Positions 1 to 13,746 of a stretch of DNA of 64,000 nt are shown here, in pieces (position 1 is the first letter of the stretch; each line of letters starts with the position of its first letter). The DNA comes from Owenia fusiformis. Its lineage: Eukaryota > Annelida > Polychaeta > Sabellida > Oweniidae. The DNA lies in NCBI GenBank assembly GCA_903813345.2, contig CAIIXF020000006.1:30238024-30302023 (forward strand). Reading direction: 5' to 3'. Under the pieces are notes generated by a model that saw nothing but the letters and a program-made list of their open reading frames with translations, did not search any database and was not told the origin of the DNA. Position numbers and translations under genes: made by a program.

Positions 1-283
1 AAAAATAAATCGACCCTAGAGTTTCTACTTTTTTATGAGGAACACAATGAAAAAAACCCAGATCAAAAATATTGAAGGATGACCGAGAAAATCGAAAAAA
101 GTGACAAAGTACTGGATTTGACCTAGTTCTTGACCTTTGACCTAGATAAAAATTTGACCCAATTTCCCACCAACTAGATACTGAACCTAAATCAACTGTA
201 TTATGGTACTTACTGGATACCTCATAGTTGTTGAGAAAACTTGATCAGTATAAGAATAAGAATAAGAAAAGAGGCAAAAACAA

Positions 284-310
284 TAGACTCCAGATTTCAT
301 CTGGAGTCTA
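284..310. repeat. Perfect short hairpin
   Basis: Arms tagactccagat and atctggagtcta are exact reverse complements separated by ttc. It is followed by AATAAAAG twice. It may be the end of a decayed element; no function is assigned. Confidence 0.5.
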
Positions 311-1980
311 ATAAAAGACAATAAAAGACACCATGGCAACATAAGAAAACATAACAAAAACAATTCAATTGGATATTATCGATTATACAACCAGTAAAAA
401 TAAGAATCAAGAGAACCAAAATCTGTTGTCACCAGAGCATCCATCAAAGTACCCATCAAACCCTTATGTAGAGCATTCTACTCTTCTACAAATACATGTA
501 TATACCAAGACTAGGGAAATCAAAATTCAACAATAATTTAAAGGAATCATGAGTAATAGTGGTTTTACCAAAAATGGACTCAAGGCTACAGAAAATGACG
601 ATATGCTATATGGGAATGCAGAAATTCAATCAATTAAAGCAACCACTTCAGATGCACATACTGGCATTTGAGATATGTTTTTCAATACATGTACATTCTA
701 TCTGAACACAAATAAGACAATCTTTACAGAATTAATCCATTTCCCCACTTTCTGCACCGCCCAAGGAACCAACTGAACAACAAACTGGAGGAGGTACATG
801 TCTGATATACATGGATGTAAGAATCAGCAGACATAAAGATGAAACATATGCCACCCTAGCAAGAGTTGGACCTCATTTGCACTCTTCAATTTAGAATTCG
901 TCTGCTCTAGACCATATCTAATCCGACAATATAGCCAGAAATCATGACAAGTTAGATGCAAGTTACATGCAAGTTAGGTTTATTGTTCAAACTGCAATTG
1001 TAAGCCCCGATAAAATTCATTTGAGCTTGTTAAGATCTATTCAGCATCAAAACTGTAAAACTACCCCTGCATATATAAATAAAAGACAGAGGGTAGTGTA
1101 ACAAGATGGTATTGAGTGAGGGTACACGAACCTAACATATCTGTTTTTCCTTCACTCTTATAACAACAAGGAGTAAAAGGTTATCTTGACATAAATATGA
1201 CGTGAAGGCCATCTTGAAATAATGTTTATTGATTAGAGAGATGATGATTCACGCATTGGTACATCAATATTTAATAGATAATAATAATCAATTAGGCTAC
1301 TATAAGAACTCTGGGTCTATTTCCTGAAAATATAGGAATGGGTATAGAGACGTTTTTGAGAAATGAGGCATTTAATAAAGTTACTTAAATATTTTGGAAA
1401 TCAACAAAAGTATTTTTGAGATTCATAATGTTGTTGTAACTAGGTATAGCACAAAAACTAATTCAAATTTGATTTTATATAAATGTTTGTTTTAACTTTA
1501 CAATTTTTCAAAATTGGTATTTTTTAGTTTCTATGAGGTATCGGGGAGGAATTAACATTTGGCAATGGAACAATATTACAGTGACTTTACAGGTCAAATG
1601 TGAAGGATTCAAAACATTCAAAAGATTAAGGAACAGGTTAAGGACCATGTCAATATCATAAATGTTCCTAAAACACCTTGTTGTTAGGGCTTTAGCATTT
1701 AAATTGATAATTTCAGAAATATAGCTGAAAAACAAAATTAGCTCATAAGAAGATGTCATCTAAATGAATCTCTTAAAAATATATTTTATGCATAAACTTT
1801 TCCTTACAGATATTTTTGGACACGGCCCCTCACTAATGCTAAGAACAACAATGCACCTGCTCTAAAGCTTGGAAGTTCAAGTTATTTTCCTTAAGGGTGT
1901 GTTATTTTTGATGGAATAATGAATCATATATTAATAGCGCACATTAACATTAGGAAAATAGAAACGAACAAAACCATCCA

Positions 1981-2125
1981 ATGCAGGCTCGTAGCCAGGA
2001 TTTACTAGGGGGAGGGGTTTTACTATGGGGCAGCTTTTGCCAAGGCGCGGGGAGCTTTTTGAAAATGTTTGGCAAAAAATCATGTGAAAAGTGCACAAAA
2101 TGGTGGGGGGGGGGGGAGCGAGAGT
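1981..2125. repeat. Fragment of a dispersed GC-rich repeat with a G tract
   Basis: Starts with ggctcgtagccaggattt and runs to a pure G tract near 2104-2116. The start resembles the arms of the foldback element at 34629-34778 (caggcccgtagc / gctatgggcctg), so the two are probably one family. The 66-residue frame here (1981-2181) is repeat-derived and not a gene. Confidence 0.45.
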
Positions 2126-5100
2126 GTCACCTCTTGATATTAATGAAAATGAGTTTTCTTAAGGGGCAATCTCAATATTGAAAACATTTCTGATTTGTAT
2201 ATATCATGTTTATATGACAATGTGAATGAAATGAATGGAGGAGGTACAATACATATGATTTTAGAATAGTAATATGGAGATGATATGTAAAGATCTTCAT
2301 AAAATAAAATCATAATACAGGGTGTACTGTGGGTGTAGACACATATACAGGCTTTAGAAAAGCATCCAATCTCAATTGATTTGACAGAAATAGTTCCATT
2401 ATAGAAAATTGAAGAAAAGAAAACATCTGTTTTTATTACTTTAGTCACGTTCTACCGAAGTGAGCTTATTGTGATCATCAGATAATTAATTACATAATAA
2501 AAACACTTCAATCTAGATGTTATATGTTATTTAATTAAGAAGATTTGAATTTTGGATTAAAAAAAGAAGTAAGTTTAACTAAGGATTTAAGCCCTGGACT
2601 CAGTGGATTGTGGACTGATTATCATTCCTCCAAGATGTTGTTTTAAACCTTGCACAAGTTTCGCAGAATCAAGTGTTAAGTTTACGAAATCACATAAAAG
2701 ATACCAAATCCCTAAGGGGTCAAGTTAGCAAAGTATCAATTTCAATCTGTGAATTTGTCACCTTGACAACCATTCAATAAATGACCTTTGGTGGCATGTT
2801 TCAGATTGGCTGGAATCGGACACACCTTGCATTGTGTAAAGATGGTTATATAACGCAGTTTATTCTTCAGGAATCTCTTATGATTCAAGAGTTGATCTAA
2901 TATTAGAGGTATACATTTAAGCTAAACAGTTTACAGCTGAACTTCCAGGTGTGGGATACAACACATATGTCTAAAGAAAACAAAGTCAAAATCTGGCATA
3001 TCTTCCATTAGTCTAGCCAGTGTATAAAACATGAACAATATGGAGCGATAGAGAGAATAGAACATTTAAAGAAGAGGAAATATTTGTGAAATCAAAGTCT
3101 CTTAATTATGTTATTATGATTTGAAAAATTGTAAAAAAACAATGAAATGTAATAAATTGTATTCTATAATGAATTTCAGAAAATTAAGCCCCATATGACT
3201 AATTTAATCAAGACACAACTTCAACAACATTGTACCTAAAATCAAAATTGATTGCTTACTAATCAGCTTGAGATATTCATACCAGGAAATATTATTTTTC
3301 ATTATTTTCCTCATAATGATGTTGGCTAACATTGCGAAGTAAGCTCAATATTCTAGGAATTCATAAACCAAACATTTCCAAAAACAAAAATAAAAGCTTT
3401 GCAGTGCAATAACATATGGTAGACATTGTATGGCACTGTGGTCTAAGACTGTGCCATGTTGGTTATTTTTCTACATATGTCAGTACAATAAATAAACAAA
3501 TGTGTTCATTTTGAAAACTGGTGTTAGCTAACATAGTGCAGTAACCCAATGTAGTGAGAGTTAATAAAAACCTTATGCATATAAATAAAATGTATAATCG
3601 AAAAACTATTGCACAGTGATAATATTTCAATTCACACACATTTGCTTCATCTTTTATGATATTAATTTTATATTCTATATATCTAAACATACTAAAATCC
3701 AGGTAATTTATGGGATTTCTGAATAAGTAATTTCTAACATATTAAATTCTACAGCTTCCTATTCTATTTTAAGAGAACTTTATCACTTAAATTAAGACTT
3801 TTCTCTGTTACTTTGTAATCAATCATCAAGATATAATTTGCAACTGTCAATCAATCAATTAAAATTCATTATTTACATTTTGAAATGGAAATAAAGTAAG
3901 GATACCATTATTTGTGCAACATGCCAAGCTTGTTTTTACTGTTATTTTGTAAGTAAAAAAAGAAAAGAAACCTACTAAAAACCAAGTCCATGAAACTTAA
4001 TAAACCCAATCAAAAGGCTTTCTATTAACTGCCAAAATTGGGTGGAATACTAGTATCACTTGTGAAAGATGTGCAGGTATTCCCATCAATAACAATTATA
4101 GATTCTTAGGTTTTTGTGTATTTATGGAATTTTCATTCCTTAGCTGTTATTTTGGAAGAAAAACAACAACTATATGTATATGAATAAGGGGTTGTGTCAG
4201 GGTAAAATGGTAATATATCTCTCTTGACCTGGAAAAATAAGAACTTAGGTGCTATTGGTATAATAGATGCGCCCCTTTTCTTAAACCTAGAATAGCAAGA
4301 ATGATGTCTTCTACAGAATTATCTAAGCAAACGGAGTTTGTTCCATGAGCTATTAGCCTTTTGACCATCTTTTATCTTTTGAGGCAATCTCTCAGCTGAT
4401 ATTCCCTGGAGAAAGATATTATAAGAGGCAGACTTGATAAACAGAAAAGTCAATATAAACATAATAACCTAAGAGGCTTTAAGAACAGATGAATTTGATG
4501 TTTCCTGTTCCAGGCAGAGAAGAAAATCTAAATTGATAGCATCAGATAAGTTTGAATACATTCTGGAAGTTAATACTTAATGCCATTAGTTGATGATCAG
4601 ACCATGGGCATGATAAAACTGCAAAAAATGTGCCCCAATGTTAATGTTAACATACATATCTGAGTAAATTGTTTTGTTCCACTCATGGGGTCGCCTTTTT
4701 GACTTTGGAGGCTGAAACCTTTTACAGTTGACCTAAATAGTTAAGAAACACAGAACCTTTAATAATCAAAGCCTAACATCTATCTCAAAATATATCATAT
4801 AACATGTTATTAAGGAATAATATCTATTTCAAAATTTATAAAAAATCAAAATTGTACCACAAGTCATGTAACATATGTACCATAGCCCATGCATGTACCC
4901 ATAATACCCTGATAACCAAAGGCTATCAGTAACATTCTACACTCTGATGATGACTGTGGACTACTTCATTCATATTGGAGCTGAGCTTTATTGCAATAGA
5001 AATAAAATACAAAGATGACATTTTGAGCAAAAAATCTCAATACAAATCGCCAAAATTACAATGTAATCAGGCAAATAAAGTACAAATTGGAAACAAACAT

Positions 5101-5740
5101 ATACTCGTCCTTATATTGATTTTTCAATGGTATTAAGGCGCTGGAATCTAGATCGGAATTTCTCAATCTTGACATTTACCTTGCACAATTGAAGAATATT
5201 ATCTCATATATTATTCCCGATGACCAGTTTTCAAGAGACTTGATTGTCTTATACAAGATCTGTTATAATACCATAAATGGCATCCATTTTGTACCCTTTC
5301 CAATAGTCACTTAAAAGATAGCTTCATCTACACTATTTGAGTTTGCAATAAACAGATCAATTCTGAACTATAATCAGAATACTGAGAAAAGGTTGATCAA
5401 AATCAAGATTTTTTTTTAATTAGTTCTTCAATTTTCACATTTTTCCTTTTTGTGAGGGTATATATGACAAAAACCATAGCAACTAAATACAAGGTGATAC
5501 ATAAATAAAGAGGCCTCGACAGGTTCAATGAATCATTCTGCTAATCAGAAAATCTTTATAAATGTTTTTTCTCGATTGAAATCAAAGAAGAAAGTTTGTA
5601 ATCTCCCATCTGTTGAAACAATCAATAGTTTCTATAAATACAATAGTCTCCTGTCAGATACAATCAACAATAAATCAAAAAACAATAATAAAACAGTTGA
5701 AAATTATAATTCAAGATTAAACCAACAATGTTAGCTAATG

Positions 5741-5885
5741 CCTCAGTCACATTTGATCTGCGACCACTGTACGGCGACTGTAGCTTCACAAATTCGACAG
5801 CATAAAATATAGGGATAAGCAGTACGATGTCGATTTTGACGCTACCGCTGCCATACGCCTGCCACAGAGCAAATGTGACTGGGGC
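5741..5885. mobile_element. Small MITE with inverted ends cagtcacatttg
   Basis: The ends cctcagtcacatttg and caaatgtgactggggc are imperfect inverted repeats about 145 bp apart. The interior is more CpG-rich than its surroundings and partly self-complementary (ctgtacggcgac and ccatacgcctgcc). It looks like a non-autonomous DNA transposon; superfamily not determined and no clear target duplication seen. Confidence 0.55.
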
Positions 5886-6064
5886 TTTAAGCACCATAAA
5901 ATGCTACTATCAGATCTTGGGAGAGTAACTTTCCAAAAAGTCTTATTGAGTTGCCTATTGAGTCTCATATTTTCCTAGTTTAAGGCAGGTAGAAGAATCT
6001 AGAATATATAAATAGGTGGGGCAAATTTAAATAGGTGAGGCAAAATTGAGATAATAGCAATATA

Positions 6065-6232
6065 ATACAGTGAAATCTGTAAAGTGGAACACCTCTAAAA
6101 GTGGAACACCTCTGCTAGTAGAACACTTCTCAGAGTCCCAAGATTAACTGACTTAATGTTAAATGAACCTATATTAGTGGAACACCTCCCAAGTAGAACA
6201 CTTTTTAAAGGTACCAAAAGTGTTCCACTTAG
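6065..6232. repeat. Dispersed 'gtggaacacctct' repeat
   Basis: Contains several diverged internal copies of gtggaacacctct and ends in the inverted form gtgttccacttagacagg. Related copies lie near 7420-7600, 11071-11520, 15650-15770, 24383-24560, 28300-28345 and 51005-51080. A typical high-copy invertebrate intergenic repeat. Confidence 0.5.
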
Positions 6233-6784
6233 ACAGGGAATACAAGACTATCATTAGACTTCAATCTTACAGTTCGAAAAATGTATGCACTGATACATAA
6301 AAAGATCGAAAGTATATTTGTAGAATGTTTAACCAATAATTCTCAAGTATTACTACTTAATCATCAAATATAAATTACTTTCACCAAAGATTAATATTGT
6401 AATCCCTAACGATTAGTTAAGCAATAAATATTATATCATGTGTCATCGTACTAAATGCGAACAATCACATGTGTACAAACAACCTCAACTAAACAATAAA
6501 AAATATGTAAGCTGGCGATAAATTACTTTATAACGTTATTTAAAGACCACTTTAATTTTATGTCTCTTTGAAGTGATCTTAAGATTCAACAAGGCCACCA
6601 TGTTTCACCAATTACTCAATAACTTTGACATCTTTTTTCAAGTTGACACTCTCATGCGGTCACCTGCCTATGTTGAGAATATCAATCTTGCATTAATATT
6701 TCATTAAACGCTTGCTATTTTCTCTCTTAATTCAAATAGACTAATTTTCTTGTATTTTCATACCATTTTGCTGAATAAACATGT

Positions 6785-7190
6785 TTCATGTTCATTTCAT
6801 TACTGTACACAGTCTCTTAGGTTTATTTCAAACTTGTCAGTTATGACCAGTTTGGAATGGGCTTTACAATGGTATGTTGTCTACACACCTGTATTGGTTT
6901 TGTTAAAGGAATTAAAAAACACATTTCTCTTACAATCCTTATTCTACTTTCTGAAAAACAATTGATATATCTGATCAAATATTGAAGTTATCGATGATTT
7001 AAGATGATTTAAATTGAAAATGGGACATCCATTTTACGCTAATAACCTTAATAATAAAAAAATCGAAGGACAATTCAGAAAACAAGAACTGTTGGACTCA
7101 GAAAAAAGCAAAACATGGAACGATACAACGGTACAATGTCTATTTAATGACCTAAGAGACTGTGTACAGTAATGAAATGAACAAATTGTG
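6785..7190. repeat. Inverted repeat pair, possible foldback element
   Basis: The segment at about 6793-6828 (cattactgtacacagtctc) recurs in reverse complement at about 7150-7185 (gagactgtgtacagtaatg). The match extends about 35 bp, with roughly 320 bp between the arms. The ends are not sharp, so this may be a decayed transposon or two inverted copies of a shorter repeat. Confidence 0.4.
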
Positions 7191-7639
7191 CTTAGAAAAC
7201 ATGGTTGTTGTCCTTGATTCTTAAGAAGGATTACATGTAACATTGAAATTGAACAATTAAATTTGAACATTTCTGAAACCAGCTAAAATGTTCACATAAG
7301 GGATGTTCAAATTCAGAGGATCTAACAACATTGGGCTCAATGATACATCTTAAAATAATACTAAAAAAGATGTTCTTATATTAAGGTATTCATTTGGATT
7401 TGGTGTTCATACAAAAAAGGTGTGAACATTAGACACATGTTCTGTTCACTTTAGGTAGGTGTTTATATATTAAAGGGGTATATTCCCTTTAGAGAGTGTT
7501 CACATTTGAAGTCACAAAACACATATTAAAGTGCTCATTTAAAGAGTGTTCATAATATTATAAGTGGCACTTAAAAGTGACAGTGAACCACACTATTCAA
7601 TATTATTACTTAACGGTCCTTTTTCACATGTACAAGTTT

Positions 7640-7985
7640 CACTGTATCAAAATACAACAACACGGAGCACATGTCAAGCTGCGCGCCTACTTAACACTGT
7701 AAATTTTGAACGCAGAAGCTAATTAAGTACCTTATAATGAGATAACTAGTTTTACATCGGGAACAACATTACGCACTATGAGTAAATTAAGTTCATCTTC
7801 ACAGAATGGTACTATCTTAAGAACGAGACTTACCTTGCATTTTTCGTATTTTGGCTCATTTTGGGAGTAGTGTCCTCCCCGTCTTCCATTTTGAAATATG
7901 CGCACAGTTTGTCAGAGTTTCAAACTGCGTGCCTAGTAACCGCGCAGCTTGACATGGGCACCGTGAACAATGGCCTTGAAACTGC
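7640..7985. repeat. Inverted repeats around acatgtcaagctgcgcg, CpG-richer patch
   Basis: acatgtcaagctgcgcg at about 7671-7687 recurs inverted as cgcgcagcttgacatg at about 7940-7956. The patch between has more CG dinucleotides than its flanks. Likely a non-autonomous DNA element or duplicated unit. Confidence 0.4.
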
Positions 7986-10662
7986 GCATCAATCATATCT
8001 GATTGACAGTTTTTATTATATATTAATAACAATTCCAATTAACCTTGGAGACCACTTAGTTAGAATATTAATAAATCAGTCTGTAAAATAAAGTCTGAGC
8101 TAATGTGACATCATTTCATGCTCTTTTTAGCTACAATTTCATGAGGTTTAAAATGTTAACCAAATACCTATTTCACTTTATTCCTTGCTTATATCACCTT
8201 TAGGATGACCATAGAGTTTATTCAGGGGTCTGTGTTATGAGATGAGTCTCAGAGGGGCAAGGGTCATTATATACACCCACAAATGTAATCAATTATGTTT
8301 GGGTGGGAGGGGTGTAAGTATATGGCATCTATGACTTAATATGAGAAATTAGTTTTGTAGGAGGTTTAACAGAGATAACATTATTGTTGTGGGACAATGT
8401 CAACATATTCATTTAGACTTAATCAATTAACAGACATGATATTTGTGTTTGTCAAAGAGGGTGAGGAGAGACTGAACAAGATTGGAAAGTGCAGAAGACA
8501 GTAGAAGAGATATAAGAAGGGTGGTTAAAGAATATGGTAGGAAGGATTGTGTAAATGTATTTAGAAACAGAGGGAGGGGGGCAGACAGGGAAGCAAATAC
8601 TATTGAAAGAATACATCCATCAACTGAAGGATACACTATGCATCCTATTCTGATATCTTTAAAACATACATGTATCTTTTTAGGAAATCACTTAGAAATT
8701 ATGCAAAATTGCTTTGATTTAAAAATGACTTCTAAGCCACTTATATAAATTACACCGAATAGCACAGACTGATATGTTTTATACAATTTCCAATTCATTC
8801 CTTATAATCAATGGAAGTGTACATGGATGAAATTGCCATAGTTACTAAATCAACATTAGTGGAAATTGCACAGACCTCAGAAGGTCTGCAACAGCTACAA
8901 GCCATCTATGCTACAATTTGGCAGAAAACTATGAAAAATGCACTAACCAATTATAATAAAACCATATTATGGGCCTGTTAACCCACATATTTATGATATG
9001 ATCAAATGAGATCACATATCCATAACTGAACAATACACACCCCACGCAAGCACATATGCCTACTAAACAAAGAATACCTCACATTATGTGCTATCATATT
9101 TGATCAATATATGTCATTCAATCTCATTTCTATCTACTGATTCAACAGTTCAAAGGGAAAGGAGAAAATGCAGGGCGAGTGAGAGAATAGTGCGGAGGGG
9201 CTCTAACTTAATTTACAATTGCAAAAATAATTCTGACTATGTATGTGTAAAAGATTATATTAAAAATATTCCACAACACTTCAAGAAATATGAAGGTGAG
9301 ACTAGGGCCGTGCCATTCGACCGAAATCAGTCCGAACATCGAACTTTTGCTTGAATACCGGTATTTGGAACTTTCATATCATGTTTCGAAAGGTATCTGA
9401 ACAAACATCGGAACCTTACCAACTATTGGCTTTGAATCGTTAATATCTAAGTCCAGTGTTTCCCCAATAATGTTTTCCTTCAAACTTCGTCAAATATACA
9501 TGTGCACTAGTTGCATAAATATAATAAATAGCGATGAAAGTTTTGTTTTGATTTGAGAGTATGACCTTCAGTTTTCACTGGAAATAGGAATCGAAGGATC
9601 TTTACATCCTACACTTTTTATTATCTAAGATAACTAGACTTATATGGTACATCTGAGTAAATAGTCAATGACAGATATTTTACGAGTACCGTTGCGTGTA
9701 CATTTCATATATATTTTCGTTTGCCATCTAGGTTTACACAAAAGTGAAAATGGTCGGCAAACAGAATCATGAGGAGAGGGGAATAAAAGATCAATAGTTT
9801 TTATGTTAAAGTAGCAGCATAGAGTGCAGAGTTGTATCCAGTGCTCCTGGGCCTATCGTAAAATGAAAGCTTTGAATGTGTCATAGCCTTTAGAAATGTA
9901 TCTATTTTCCATATACGCAACTATATGCACATACCTTATATCAATTGATAATGGCAAAAGAAAATCCTCTAATTCTTTGTCTTCTTCGTTTGTTCTCTAA
10001 CGTCCGCACAATATTTTTTCACTTTTATTTCAGATTACGCTTTGGATTCGACTTTTAATGCTTTCGAATAATCGTCAAGTGATTTCTATAAGAAACATTT
10101 TCATAAAAAGACTCACACTATCAGAGTTTCAATTTCACCCGCTAGGTGTTTCGACTTGGAAAGAATTTGACTCCTTGTGTAGAATTATATATTCTAAACG
10201 ATTTATCAGTTCTGCTGGTTGATGAATATTGCCATATGCATACATTTTGATAAAATAGGAATAAGGAAGATGTTAGACCAAACTTCAACCTGATAGCTCA
10301 GAAAAGGTAAAATTATCCATTTTTCTCTTCACAGTCCTTGTTGCCGCTTTAACTTTGGAGTTTTACTTCCAATCGATCAAAACAAATATAAAACGATGTG
10401 CAAATTATGCCACTGACATATCAATATTGATTGACCATGTGCTTTTTTCAAATGAACGTAACTCATTCCAAAACCCGGTCTAAATCTTTCATTTTTGCAC
10501 AAAAGGTTTTGCTCTGTGTACACAGATAATATATATATATAGATTGATAATTGAGTGTTATTTTCTCTTTAGAATGTGTAAATAACTAGAAAATTGAGAG
10601 GTCTTTTTTTCAAAATTGCAAAAAATTCTCAACATGCAGATCTGCCTTGAGACAACTTACAG
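7986..10662. other. Intronic stretch, no gene recognised
   Basis: Only short unrelated frames are present. From about 9307 the sequence becomes CpG-richer, starting with gggccgtgccattcgaccga, which resembles a hAT-type terminus, but I could not find a matching inverted end downstream. Confidence 0.4.
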
Positions 10663-10677
10663 CCCCCCCCCCCCCCC
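10663..10677. repeat. C15 homopolymer tract
   Basis: Fifteen consecutive C. Similar long G or C tracts occur near 2104, 12340, 25456, 27380 and 31606, several of them inside foldback repeats. Confidence 0.9.
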
Positions 10678-11085
10678 TACTTAGTAATACTGGACACCTC
10701 TGGACTGTCGCTCACTTTAAACAATTTTATCCATCTTGCCTAATCCCAATCACTCTTAATGTCTAAAACAGATTAAGTCACTTTACTCACTACCCCTCTC
10801 ACATTTTAATCGAATCAATCTGATAATAAACTACAGCATCCTCTTTTCCTCAATTCTCCAGCCATTGCCCTGTAGAATAGAGGGTAGATGTAATTATGTA
10901 ATTACTATTCTCTGGGTAGGATAGACTGTTTCACAATTTTTACGCAGAATTTCTCAACGACCCCATATAATAGGTCGCTGTCATGTCTTTACTAGGTGTC
11001 ATGTTGAACTGTAATAGATGAAGCCCCCTTTTAAAAATCGTACTACATGTATTATAAAGCATCAACAGTACAGTAAAACCTGTCT

Positions 11086-11409
11086 TAGTGAATACCTCTC
11101 TCTAGTGAACACCTCTCTCTAGTGAACACCTCTCTCTAGTGAATACCTCTCTCTAGTGAACACCTCTCTCTAGTGAACACCTCTCTCTAGTGAACACCTC
11201 TCTCTAGTGAACCCCTCTCTCTCGTGAACACCTCTCTCTAGTGAACACCTCTCTCTAGTGAACCCCTCTCTCTCGTGAACACCTCTCTCTAGTGAACACC
11301 TCTCTCTAGTGAATACCTCTCTCTAGTGAACACCTCTCTCTAGTGAACACCTCTCTCTAGTGAACCCCTCTCTCTCGTGAACACCTCTCTCTAGTGAACA
11401 CCTCTCTCC
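11086..11409. repeat. 17-bp tandem array (about 19 copies)
   Basis: The unit tagtgaacacctctctc is repeated with period 17. Variants are gaatacc for gaacacc, gaacccc, and ctcgtg for ctagtg; the last copy decays at ctccactgg. It sits inside a dispersed repeat beginning cagtaaaacctgtctt (11071) and ending near 11510, so a high-copy repeat has expanded locally into a minisatellite. Confidence 0.9.
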
Positions 11410-12273
11410 ACTGGATTCTTTATAAATTAACCTCTCTGTAGTGAACACCTACCAACACTGAACATTTTGTTCTCGGCATAAAAATGTTCAATAAACACAG
11501 GTTTTTCTGTGTAAATTTATAAGGGTTCAATTCAAGGGAATTTGAAATAAGACCAGCTACTCACAAAGGCTTACATATTCTGTGATTGCAATTTTGATTA
11601 AATAGCTGAATTTTGATCCCCTTAATCTGATTAGGTACAGCTAGATCAAAGGATTTTCCTTATTCAAGAATATACATGGAATACTTTTTAAAGAAGTGAA
11701 ATTAAACTATAAAAAGCATATCAATCATTACACAAAGAGCGGAAAACTGTATTAACACCTATCTTGCCTGAGATTGATTGAGTAATTTCAGATATCATGA
11801 AACAGCCTATAGAAATACAAAAAGGCTTGAAATCTAATAGATACACATGGACAACATCAACAATGGCTTCTGTTTTCATAGAGATATTGACAATGAAAAT
11901 AATGAATGTGATGACTTTATCCGAGAATCACACACAAATCGTTTGTAAAAATGTTTAGCTAACCATTAATTGAAAGTTAATTCCGTAGAGGTGCCTGATA
12001 AATCGATACTACAAAAACTGCATAACAAGAAGTAGTAGGCATCCTACTAAATAGATATCCTGTGTGTGTTTTATTATTGATTGATGGCCTCTTAGACAGA
12101 TAAGATACCTTTAGGAAGGAACAATACATGATTGAGAACAGAGTGGGTAGTCTTGCATATATCCCTTGTATAATCCATCTCCATTCTTCTTTACAGACTA
12201 CATTTTGACTTTAGAGTTTTGCCCAGTTATTTTTCATTATTTACATCAAGTCCAAACAATATATATCCCTTCT

Positions 12274-12372
12274 AGTCTTGCTTCTAGACCCCCTCCCCCC
12301 ACTACTTCAACAGCAGGCCTGTTTTTGAAGTACATAAGGGGGGGGCAGGACTCCAGGGTCTTGAAGCAAAAC
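12274..12372. mobile_element. Foldback element with C and G tracts
   Basis: The left arm (tcttgcttctagacccc followed by a C-rich run) pairs with the right arm (a G run followed by ggtcttgaagcaaaact). Same family as 12466-12570, 31524-31642 and probably 25380-25490 and 27357-27420: ends of the form agtcttgc plus internal homopolymer tracts. Confidence 0.55.
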
Positions 12373-12465
12373 TGTACCCCTTCACTTAAACATTCATATA
12401 TTCTATTCTTTCATTTTTAGTTAACTCTTGCGGTGTGCTCTGTGATGTATGATGATTTTCAAGGT

Positions 12466-12570
12466 TAGTCTTGCATCAAGGGCTAATGTGCAACCCCTTC
12501 CCCCGCTAACACACTAACCTATACTGAGTAAGTGTATGAATAGGAGAGAATAGAGGCTTGATGCAAGACT
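12466..12570. mobile_element. Foldback element, ends agtcttgcatcaag
   Basis: tagtcttgcatcaag at the left and cttgatgcaagact at the right are nearly perfect inverted repeats bounding about 105 bp. A second member of the family lies 94 bp upstream. Confidence 0.65.
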
Positions 12571-13104
12571 TCAACAACTACAAATTTGCAAGTGCCAGCT
12601 TCTATTGATAGGCGCCTGTATTAATCTTTCTGGCATTATAATTAGCAATCAACTACGGAATTTCTCAATATCGTACCGAGAATGATGATACGATTTCTTA
12701 TCAAGTATTAAATCAAATACTGACTTTGAATAACAAGATTTATGTGACAAGATTTGTGTGAAAATGGGTATAAAATTGAGCATTATTCTACATTTAATGT
12801 ACATATATTTAACTTATTGTATTTGTAAGCAGAAAAAGCTGTATTTGACATTTTTTGGCAAATCATGAGATTGGCATCATATGAGACACATCATAAGAGA
12901 TTTCTGCAACTTGACTTGAAAGAAAGCAAAAAATTCCAATGGGCCATCATTAGGAAAGTTCTACATGAATCCCTGAACTATACGCATGTGATGTGATGTG
13001 ATGTTTATCCACTCATAGATATGCACCCTTTTGAAGCTCGCTTGTGCAGATATCATATCCATTTGTGGATTAAAATCATATGTTATCCTCTATTTATATA
13101 TCTA

Positions 13105-13746
13105 CAGGGTGTCCCGAAAGTATGGGGCCCCCCCTAGGCAGACATATACCAATGCATCCGTAGTATGTGTCATATATCATTTTAAAGCTCATCCAAAGTT
13201 ACATTGATTTGCCAAGTATCATGGTTCAACTCACAAATGGGAAAAAGTTACAGGCATTTCAAAACTTGGTGTTTGGCCAAAAATATAGTTCATTTCAGTA
13301 TCCTGTGAACAACCCTGACCTGAATGTGACTGGAAATATGGGTGCCATTGTCGAAGATAGGATGGATATTGAGTTCTAAAAAGAGGACATTGAGGGTAGA
13401 TACTCCAAAGAAACTCTTCTAAAATGCCTTAAAAGGTTTTATGAGGATTACAAAATGCCACATCCCTATTTGAAGTGCATTTAAGGTCGTATGTGGAAAG
13501 CATTGCTGCTGTTAACATGGCCTAGGGAAACGCATCGACTATTATTTTGATGTAAAACTGACTTTAATTTGGGCCAAACACTAAATTTTGAAATGCCTGT
13601 AACTTTTTCCCATTTGTGAGTTGAAACATGATAATTGGCAAATCAATGTAACTTTGGATGAGCTTTAAAATGATATATGACACATACAATGGAGACATTG
13701 GTATATGTCTGTCTAGGGGGGGGCCCCATACTTTCGGGACACCCTG
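13105..13746. mobile_element. Mariner/Tc1-type non-autonomous element with long inverted repeats
   Basis: Bounded by TA on both sides (13103-13104 and 13747-13748). Ends cagggtgtcccgaaagtatg and its complement extend into about 180-bp imperfect inverted repeats. The centre keeps a plus-strand fragment reading NPDLNVTGNMGA, which resembles the C-terminal catalytic area of mariner-type transposases, followed by stops. It is therefore an internally deleted copy, not an active gene. It shares the cagggtgtcc terminus with the element at 47924-48966, although the interiors differ. Confidence 0.8.

Larger units (their letters stand above)
1..5740. other. Intronic stretch with little recognisable content
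   Basis: AT-rich non-coding sequence. A perfect 12-bp-arm hairpin with a 3-nt loop lies at 284-310, and a GC-rich repeat fragment at 1981-2125. Otherwise I see only short frames without family resemblance or splice context. Confidence 0.5.

Noticed and set aside
9300-9420. hAT-like left terminus gggccgtgccattcgaccga
   Set aside because: No matching inverted end or target duplication found downstream, so no element is called.
13167-13379. 70-residue frame as a host gene
   Set aside because: It lies inside a TA-flanked inverted-repeat element and resembles a transposase fragment.
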